NCBI GenBank assembly: GCA_037576215.1
Contig: JBANDB010000003.1
Coordinates: forward strand, 4,092,001-4,156,000
DNA length: 64,000 bases
DNA from: Armillaria gallica
Lineage: Eukaryota; Basidiomycota; Agaricomycetes; Agaricales; Physalacriaceae
Direction of reading: 5' to 3'
Positions 57,065 to 64,000 of this stretch are shown piece after piece. The translations under genes and the position numbers were made by a program. How positions within the stretch are numbered: the first letter of the stretch is position 1; the number at the start of each line of letters is the position of its first letter. The notes below the pieces were generated by a model that ran no database searches, was not told the origin of the DNA, and saw only the letters and a program-made list of their open reading frames with translations.

Positions 57065-57092
57065 GAACTTTCTGGTATGTTCCCTAATGTTC
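57065..57092 (+). promoter_or_regulatory. Heat-shock element upstream of DnaJ
   Basis: GAA at 57065 is followed by TTC at 57070, 57080 and 57090. GAAnnTTC is the core inverted pair, and the two further TTC are spaced exactly 10 bp apart, as in gapped heat-shock elements. It lies about 95-120 bp before the ATG of the chaperone gene. Confidence 0.55.
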
Positions 57093-57185
57093 TTGACATT
57101 GCTAGTACGCCCAAGTCTGCAATAAATTCAACTTCCTTCTCACTTCCAACCGTAATACTTCAACTTCAACCCTTTAACATTTACC

Positions 57186-58495
57186 ATGGGCGTCGACTAT
57201 TACAAACTTTTGGGCATTGACAGGAATGCCGACGAGAATGAAATCAAGAAGGCTTACAAGAAGATGGTATGTCGTATCATTTATTTCTCTGCTTTTCCCT
57301 CTTGACTAAAAAGACATCCTTCAGGCTCTGAAATATCATCCAGACCGTAATGGTGGCTCCGAAGAGGCATCCAAAAAATTCAAACAGGTCAGGTCTCACC
57401 CACTCTCGTGTGAGGAGTTCCAGCTCACCTTATCTTTATTATCATACGCAGATTTCCGAAGCTTTCGAAGTCTTGAGTGACAAGAACAAACGGGCTATAT
57501 ACGACCAGTTCGGCGAAGAGGGCCTTAAGGGCGGAGGTTCTGTCCCAGGTGCTGGTCCCGGTGGTTTCAATTTCCCCGGATTCCCCGGAGGAACTTTCTC
57601 GTTCTCCAGCGGGCCTGGCGGTAACTTCAGCTCCAATGGTGGCGGGAGTGGTTTTGCACCTACTGACCCCAATAAGATATTTGAGTATGTCCATTATCTT
57701 CGGTTCTTGATTCTGTGATGCTGATATCTTCGTAGGCAAATATTCGGTGGTAGTCTTGGAGGATTCAATCTGGGCGGAATGTCGGGCCGTAGTTCGATGC
57801 CGGGCGGTATGGGCGGTATGCCAGGCATGGGAGGTACCCGAAGAAAGACACGGGGCTTCGATGAAGACGACGACATGAATGGCTCTACTTTTAACTTTTC
57901 CAATGGCATGCCAAATATGCCCCGCGCGCAGACACGTTCATCAACATCATCTGCTCCCTCAGAAATAACTCGTCCTCTTCGCGTCTCCCTCAAAGAACTC
58001 TATTCCGGCACGGTTAAGCACCTCAAGGTTGGCCGACGGCTGCTTAACGGGTCGACAGAAGAGAAGGTGTATGACATCCAAATACACCCAGGTTGGAAGA
58101 GCGGTACCAAGGTCCGCTTTGCTCGTGCCGGTAATGAGCAGCCAAATGGCGAGCCTCAGGATCTCGTGTTCGTCGTCGAGGAGAAGCCAGACGAGACGTT
58201 TTCACGAGAAGGCAACGACCTCGTGTGCCGAGTGCCTATTTCGCTATTGGACGCGTTGACTGGCGCTGGCGGAAAGAAGGTCGTGGAACTGCTCGACGGA
58301 AGGAACCTTCAGGTCTCTGTGCCGTTCGGCATCATCAAACCTGGGCAAGAGACGACGATACCTAGCGAAGGAATGCCGATTCGGAAGGACGGCAGTGTAA
58401 AGAGCAAGGGCGACTTAATTGTCAAGTGGGATGTTCGATTCCCTGACAGACTAACACCAGCGCAGCAGGAGGGACTGAAGGGAGTCCTCTCGTAG
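57186..58495 (+). CDS. SIS1: Type II (class B) DnaJ/Hsp40 co-chaperone, Sis1-like
   Basis: Stimulates Hsp70 ATPase and delivers substrates; cytosolic/nuclear. The J domain starts at once ([76 protein letters not shown]) and has the HPD motif. A Gly/Phe-rich region ([16 protein letters not shown]) and a Gly/Met-rich region ([13 protein letters not shown]) follow. There is no Cys-rich zinc finger; the two C-terminal beta domains begin [26 protein letters not shown] and end with the dimerisation stretch [14 protein letters not shown]. This order is that of Sis1/DNAJB1. Three introns. A heat-shock element precedes it. Confidence 0.93.
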
Positions 58496-58629
58496 ATCGG
58501 CGTCTGTCATGGCCTTACACGAATTCTAACGAACACTATTTATGTTCTATACCTCATCTTGTACTACCATACATCAGCGCTGGATTTCGTTTATATATTT
58601 TCGCCCATACAAACACATTAGGACTATTA

Positions 58630-59898
58630 TCAGTCGGTTTTAAACGAGTCAGCTATCCAGTTAACGACTTTTGGCGTCAGCTCTCCAGTCGTTTTGGGTG
58701 AGGCCAGGAAGAAAAAATCATAGAAAGGATCAACATGGACACCTCCCTTTTGCACGTATAACTGGCTGTGGCCAACGTATCGTTTAAACTTCTTCTCGTA
58801 GAAAGTGAGAATAGAGTCTCTCAGACACTCAAACTCCCCAACAGAAATAAAGACATTATCCACCAATTGGTCCGTGCCTTCGTACCAACCATCGGGAGTT
58901 TTGATAGGCTCCATGTAGTTGATTTCGGCCCCGGGTACACCTTCGAGAGCATAATGGCCCCACGCACGAAGGGAAGCCGCATCAGTAACATCAAAGGGGC
59001 CATTTTCGTCGTAAGAATTGGGAACGTCATCCCCAGCTAAAGATACCCAGGGTGACAAAAAGAAAGCGCCGCCGAAGCGAGAGCCTGATGGGAGGCTGAA
59101 TGGTTCAATGGTAGGGTGAGGATGCAGGATGTGAGAGAAGAAGGCTAAAGTGAGGTTTCCTCCCGCGGAGTCGCTTGTAAATATGAGGTTCTTTGGGGCG
59201 ACTCCGGACTTGAGCAGGTAGTCTACTGCTGTTCGCATCTCGCGGAGCGGGGTAGGATAACTGGCGTCCGGTAAAAGGCCTGCGGGGGGGCGTTAAGGAA
59301 TGTGGTTTGGCGTAACCAAACACGTATTCACGCACTGTATAGCAGAACCGCAAGTCCAGCTTCGACGCCCTTCTTCTCTAATTCGAGCTGAATATATCTG
59401 AAGAAGGTTAGCCCGGATGGAGGGGCAAACGAATTGTATCCGCCACCTAGTACCGTAAATCGATGAGAAATCGCCACGCAAAAACAGATAGACGTACCAT
59501 GAAGGTAAAGCACCACGCGGTCCGTTCGCTTTGGGCCTACCCATGCGAGCTGTGTACCGCCATCCAGCTCCTCGATGAGAGGCGTCAAACGTGCTTGTTT
59601 GATGAAACTATTGTATACGGTAGCAGAATCCCCCAGTACGTACTGGAATTGGGGAAAACTCAGGCTTGTGAGCCGTTGGGCCGAACAATCACTGATGACA
59701 CGTAGCCACGTTTTGTGCTGCAAGTGCTTGACAAAGGGAGATAATAGGAGCTTCCAACAGAGCAAGAAGGCTGTATACGTGATCAGCAACGACGGTCGGA
59801 TGCGAAAAGATATTGCTGTACATACGCAAAGGTGATAGGGTCTTCGCCATGCTCAATATATCGCCCCAGGAAACCTGCCCATACTTGGATTTGGTCAT
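58630..59898 (-). CDS. Alpha/beta hydrolase, hormone-sensitive-lipase type esterase
   Basis: Carboxyl-ester hydrolase of the HSL-like group. The ATG at 59898 starts MTKSKYGQVSWGDILSMAKTLSPL. Further on: RVVLYLHGGGYNSFA (oxyanion-hole HGGG), FTSDSAGGNLTLAF (nucleophile elbow), WVSLAGDDVPNSYDENGPFD, DNVFISVGEFECLRDSILTFYEKKF (acid region) and YVQKGGVHVDPFYDFFF (catalytic His). The elbow reads S-D-S-A-G where the family normally has G-D-S-A-G, a Gly-to-Ser change next to the nucleophile that might lower activity or reflect a subfamily. Ends SFKTD at 58630. At least five introns. Substrate unknown. Confidence 0.85.
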
Positions 59899-60188
59899 GG
59901 TGTGGTGGTGTGTGTATGGTGCTGGTCAATGTGGTGGAGCTACTTTATCTTGATTTAAATAAATAAATACCACGCATCAAGGGCGCCAGTCACTGGGTCC
60001 CAGGTACGACCCGGGTTAAACAAAGCTGAATTGTTGGGGCAATGGAGGGGGTATCAGACCGTTTCGGTTTAAGTAACAACGGCAGCGAGTATACTAGGTA
60101 GAAATTGCAGAGAAAATGAAAAGTACAAAGGATGAGTTCACGACGTATATAAATAACTACTCCAACGCGATCGGCCGTGCCTGGCAGC

Positions 60189-61059
60189 TTAATTTGATCC
60201 CATCCACCAGAGGCGTGGTTGCTGGAATCCAAGAAATGCGAACATAGCCTTGGGTGACAGCGCCCGAAGGTCCCTGAGCTGCAGTTGTCGACCTCTATTC
60301 TCTGCCTCGCTGATTCTACTTTCCGTCTCGAGCAGCAACTCCTCCATCTGCTTCCTGACATCCAGCACTTCCCTTCTTGCCTCGTCGAGTCTAGCTTCAA
60401 GAACCTCCAGCACCTGGGTGCGGTCATGGGTCGCCCTGCGATGCAATCTTTGCGCATCTTCAATCTGCCTGGACCGGCTGACCTCTTTCTTCCGTGAATC
60501 CTCCAACGCAGCTCTCAGTGCTTCTAGCTCCCTCGCCTGCTTCTCATTCTCTTCCTTTAAGCCATCCGCCTGCTGCTCAACCTTAGCAAGGTGGAACTGA
60601 GTCACAGATTCTTGAGCGCGCTCCCGTTGGAGGTCTTCTAGCTGGCGACGCAGATCCCTGATCTCGTCTTCCTGGACACCCATCCTGCTGCTTGACAGTT
60701 CCGCAGCACCTCTGGCTTCTGCAAGAAGCGACTGCAGCTCTTCAATACGATGCTGGTCCGCCACCGCCTTGGTGTTCGCCTCCTTCAAGCGGTCGGATAT
60801 CATTCCCGTAACCTTCTTCATTTCTCTGTGGCATTGTTCAATACGTGGACCGAGCTTGCTAGGACGCCCAATTTCTGTACATATATTTGAGTTCCGTATA
60901 CGACAGCAATCCGTTCATATTCATACCATTTCTTATCGCCAGTTGCCGCTTGTCGCGCGACTGGGGCTGTTTTTCCGGAAGAGGCATGTCCAGAAGATTG
61001 TCAAAATCCGGGGTTTCATAATTGAGCATCATGACCGGGAAAGAAAATGTAGAGGCCAT
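60189..61059 (-). CDS. Coiled-coil protein of unknown function
   Basis: Two exons. The first (ATG 61059) codes MASTFSFPVMMLNYETPDFDNLLDMPLPEKQPQSRDKRQLAIRNE; the second continues IGRPSKLGPRIEQCHREMKKVTGMISDRLKEA and then about 170 residues of nearly unbroken heptads (DEIRDLRRQLEDLQRERAQESV, EENEKQARELEALRAALEDSRKKE, VLEVLEARLDEARREVLDVRKQMEELLLETESRI). It ends with a short hydrophobic patch FAFLGFQQPRLWWMGSN. About 270 residues. No motor, kinase or membrane motif. A structural or scaffold role is a guess. Confidence 0.7.
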
Positions 61060-61711
61060 TTTGGAGGAGATCGATGTAGGACTTGGGCGCATTGTGGGGA
61101 GGTTGTTCACTTATACAGGCCGCTCGACGAACATGCGGTGGAGGGACGTTTTCCAAGTGACATGGCCGATCGAAACTGCTGCACGCACAGCCATTCATGG
61201 AAGCTTCGGTATCTGGAGAGATAGCCAGCTTTCAGCGACGGCAAGAAGAATACAACCTTCAGTTTCAGAGAATTAGACACAGCACTGGCACCTATAGGTA
61301 TTGACTCATTTAGTACGGTAAACTAGATTCGTGAGGTCAGAGTCACTGATGTTTAAATCGGACAATGAGGAAGGTATGCGCTCTTGAGACGAATCTATTA
61401 CACCTCGGGGCACGCAGTCATGAGCCTTATGTGCCGAGATGAACTTGACACTGCATTCACGAGGCGGGACATTCACACCGTGTATATGAAAATCACGAGT
61501 CAATCATGGATAATTAAAGTACCAGACGATCGTACGGACAGACACCACAAACCAGTGTGGATGAATATTCAATATTCAGGAAGCAGAAACAGACTCGGTC
61601 AGCGGGGACAGACAGATCAAGGGACAAGTCCAGGAGCGCAAGACATTTCCTATAGTTTACTCGCGTAAATGCACGCTGATGAAGGGAAAGGCAGAGTTAC
61701 TTACTAGTTCG
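61060..61711. other. Intergenic, nothing recognised
   Basis: About 650 bp between same-strand genes; promoter of the coiled-coil gene and 3' end of the zinc-ribbon gene. Short frames only. Confidence 0.5.
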
Positions 61712-62312
61712 TTAAAACCATTGGGAGCTAGAAGCTGGCACTGGGGGGAGCGGCCGGATAGGGAGCCCATTCGGCGGATAGCCCATCGGCGCGTACAATG
61801 CTTGAGGAACATAAACCGGAGGAGGATCTTGAGTGGGCATCCAGGGAGTCTTGGCGGCAGAAGGGGAGCGCTTCTTCTGAGCATGGCGACGTTCCAGTGG
61901 TGCAGTCGGGTTAGCGGCCACTTTCTCCCCCCTATCTTGCTGGACCTGCTGCGCCAGGTGTGGCTTTCGAGCTGCAATTGCGGCAGCACGTTGACGTTCA
62001 GCCTCTTGACGCATTTTCTCTTCCTTGAACCTCTTCTCGCGTTCTTGATTGTGTTCTTTGAGGATGGCTCTCTCGGAAGCCTTGGCAATTGAACGGCTAA
62101 CATAGTAGGTGCCTTTAGTGCATTTCAAGCATTGATAGCGGCCTTCGACAGCTTGTGGTTCGTTATAACCACCGCATGCTTTGCATAAGTTGTGAAGGTG
62201 TGAGGGGCAGCCCTTCGGGAGCTGAGAAGGAGCGAGCGGTTTCTTGTTGACTGAATGAAAGGTGGCATCAATGAATGGCGCGCATGAGGCAAAAGCACGA
62301 CGTACAAAACAT
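61712..62312 (-). CDS. Small zinc-ribbon protein, unknown function
   Basis: Exon 1 appears to hold only Met-Phe (ATG 62312) before an intron; exon 2 continues FNKKPLAPSQLPKGCPSHLHNLCKACGGYNEPQAVEGRYQCLKCTKGTYYVS. The pair CxxC (CKAC) and CxxC (CLKC), 19 residues apart, looks like a zinc ribbon. Next is a charged helix (ASERAILKEHNQEREKRFKEEKMRQEAERQRAAAIAARK) and a Pro/Tyr-rich tail (MPTQDPPPVYVPQALYAPMGYPP) ending SSSQWF. About 180 residues. Family not recognised; the start depends on one inferred intron, and the upstream frame otherwise begins with a TTG. Confidence 0.6.
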
Positions 62313-63256
62313 GTTCTGAAATCAAACGGAGATGTTGATAAAAAAAGCAAAAGAGTGACTCCAACGAGAGTAGGAAGAGTGGGGGAACAGTGATGGAGGA
62401 AATTTGGGCGCCCTCTTATTTATATTTGAAGGACACAATGAAGGTGGCAAAGGGCAAAACATGGCAAAGAAGATATAGCCATTTCAGGACGACCCAAGAA
62501 CAATGGTCTTTGTGCAAGGGTTGCCGCGCCTGAATCCGAATCTGAATGCATCTGAATACTTTTGGTTGATGGTACATTATTCATGAACGCGCATCACAGA
62601 CGTCTTCGTGCCGTCGCTATATGGTCAATAATTAAGAAGTCAAATGATATCAATGGTTTCAGTGGAATGAAGACGACGCACTTGTGGCAAGAACGGTAGC
62701 ATGCCACTGGCAGAGCGTCTTGACCTGGCAGATAGGTACAGTGGGCCCCCAGCAAAACAATAGCGCTACCAAGTATCGTAAGCGAGTGTTCTGAATCCGC
62801 ACATGAGGGAAGTAACAACTTCAGGCAAGGAAGTTGCGAAACTTGATCAAACCTCTGCCTGGGGCACTCTTCTCAACGAAATGAACTAAGTCCCAAAATA
62901 TCGGACGAAGGCAGAGCTCTAGACAAGGAACTATATACGAAAACCAGTAGTGAGCGGGGACGTACTAGCGTGATGAGAACAAACCCAACGCGAAGGAAAG
63001 TTCAACAAGTTGGCGCAAGAAGCGTCTTCAAACAACCCCCGAACAGAGTGTCGCGGTCAAAAGATGAACCATTTGTTCGATTGTTCTAAAAACATTAGTG
63101 GTACATCTCTGGACCTCTACAATAACAGGAATCGTGATTAGGTTCACAAAAAAACTGGACGATACTGGTGGGAAAATATCAATAGTGTACACCGCATTTG
63201 GCCCGAGCCTGAGACTAATTTGGAAGTCTCCTTCGACTTCGACTTCAACTAGTTCC
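62313..63256. other. Divergent intergenic region before RAI1
   Basis: About 940 bp, promoter of the zinc-ribbon gene and of RAI1. An AT-rich TATTTATATTTGA near 62420 could be the minus-strand TATA region. No gene recognised. Confidence 0.45.
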
Positions 63257-64000
63257 ATGTCAAAAAGAGAGGCCTCAGAGCTGCTCTGTGAATCCGAAAT
63301 ATCTCGTGGGACTAAATCGCGACGCTTGGAAGATGGCAACTCTATCTCATACCCAGATCTCACACTTTCTCATGCTAAAGCACCGACGCCGTTCCAGAAG
63401 CCAATGCCTATCATTTCATTCTCGTATACGCCATCTCGCACTTTAGAGTTCAATGACCTGGCACTGCGGTACTTTGTTGATCCGCCTATTGGTGCCCAGC
63501 TGTCTTATGGATATGACAACTGGATACGACGCCCGGAAGAGAAGGGCCGCATTGACGGCCTCTTGAAAGCTCTTAGCCGGGTGAAGAGCCATGGAAAAAT
63601 AGCCCTCGACGACGTCGCTGTCGTTTCGTGGCGCGGGGTAATGACCAGGTATATTGCGTCGCGTCCCCCCTTCTGCTATACCGTCTTATTTCGTTCTCCA
63701 GGATTTTAACCGCTCCCTACGAGGATCGCGATGGCTGGGAATTAAATGTCATGTGTATCAACGGCACCATGTATTTCGAAGAGCATATATCCAATCAGAA
63801 GCTCAGTGAAAAGTCAGTGAACTTCTTTATCAGTAATACGACCGTTAACCAGAGTATATCAGGGAAAATATGGAACCCCGACATCGAAAGCAGTCTTATT
63901 TTGGCTATGCCTTTGAGTCATACGGGACAGCGGCGACCCCCCGCAGGCCTTCCCCGAAACCAGGTTCCAAAGATCCACCAGGGTGGGGAGGAGACGTGGA
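63257..64000 (+). CDS. RAI1: Decapping nuclease RAI1/DXO, 3' end outside window
   Basis: Removes incomplete or non-canonical mRNA caps and, in many fungi, supports the 5'-3' exonuclease Rat1. The ATG at 63257 gives MSKREASELLCESEIS; the family core follows: PFQKPMPIISFSYTPSRTLEFNDLALRYFVDPPIGAQLSYGYDNWIRRPEEKGRIDGLLKALSRV, VVSWRGVMTRILTAPYEDRDGWELNVMCINGTMYFEEHIS, then ENMEPRHRKQSYFGYAFESYGT. The conserved Arg and the GYDNWIRRPEEKGRIDGLL stretch form the substrate tunnel. The metal-binding Glu/Asp residues expected further on are past the window end. Two introns so far; nothing broken. Confidence 0.9.

Overview
This window is a stretch of nuclear DNA from a filamentous fungus, almost certainly a mushroom-forming basidiomycete (Agaricomycetes). 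Nearly every gene is broken by short introns of about 45-70 bases, genes are closely packed on both strands, and several families are typical of Agaricomycetes: an unusually long G-protein alpha subunit, a 7TM membrane protein of the mushroom-specific type, a TEA/ATTS regulator, a CYP450 of the basidiomycete oxidative set and paired methanol/alcohol-oxidase-type GMC oxidoreductases. I see no operon, phage, CRISPR or bacterial signal. Gene models below were built by joining exons by eye through GT-AG (twice GC-AG) introns, so internal boundaries are inferred.

Left third (1-23 kb): a 5'-truncated cytochrome P450; a divergent pair of a large G alpha (minus) and a PPIL3-type cyclophilin (plus) sharing a 159-bp promoter that carries a perfect 18-bp palindrome; actin capping protein beta; a membrane-anchored glycosyltransferase-like protein; the first GMC alcohol oxidase; a 7TM protein; the divergent pair eIF3j / COQ9; a membrane-anchored GH17 glucanase; and a RhoGAP.

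Middle (23-44 kb): a GBD/FH3 armadillo protein, PEX11, an F-box protein, a START-like small protein, tRNA-Gly(CCC), a tail-anchored Pex26-like protein, the small-RNA methyltransferase HEN1 with an acidic tryptophan/WG-GW-rich tail, V-ATPase subunit e, TAN1, a TEA transcription factor and a secreted histidine acid phosphatase. Two gene-poor stretches of about 2.4 and 1.6 kb lie here.

Right third (44-64 kb): a Nudix hydrolase, a ZIP zinc transporter divergent from an HD-domain phosphohydrolase, replication factor C subunit 5 with tandem MCB (ACGCGT) boxes, the second GMC alcohol oxidase (inverted relative to the first), an unknown small protein, a VTC1-like protein divergent from a Sis1-type DnaJ over a promoter with a heat-shock element and a CACGTG box, an esterase, a coiled-coil protein, a zinc-ribbon protein and a 3'-truncated RAI1/DXO decapping enzyme.

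Most genes are unrelated housekeeping neighbours. Functional threads that do recur are signalling and morphogenesis (G alpha, RhoGAP, GBD protein, capping protein), peroxisome and alcohol oxidation (two GMC oxidases, PEX11, Pex26-like), RNA processing (HEN1, RAI1, TAN1, tRNA) and phosphate metabolism (acid phosphatase, VTC1-like, Nudix). The observations I rate highest are the WG/GW tail of HEN1, the inverted alcohol-oxidase pair with its conserved 11-nt micro-exon, the MCB boxes of RFC5 and the G alpha that lacks the catalytic switch II glutamine.
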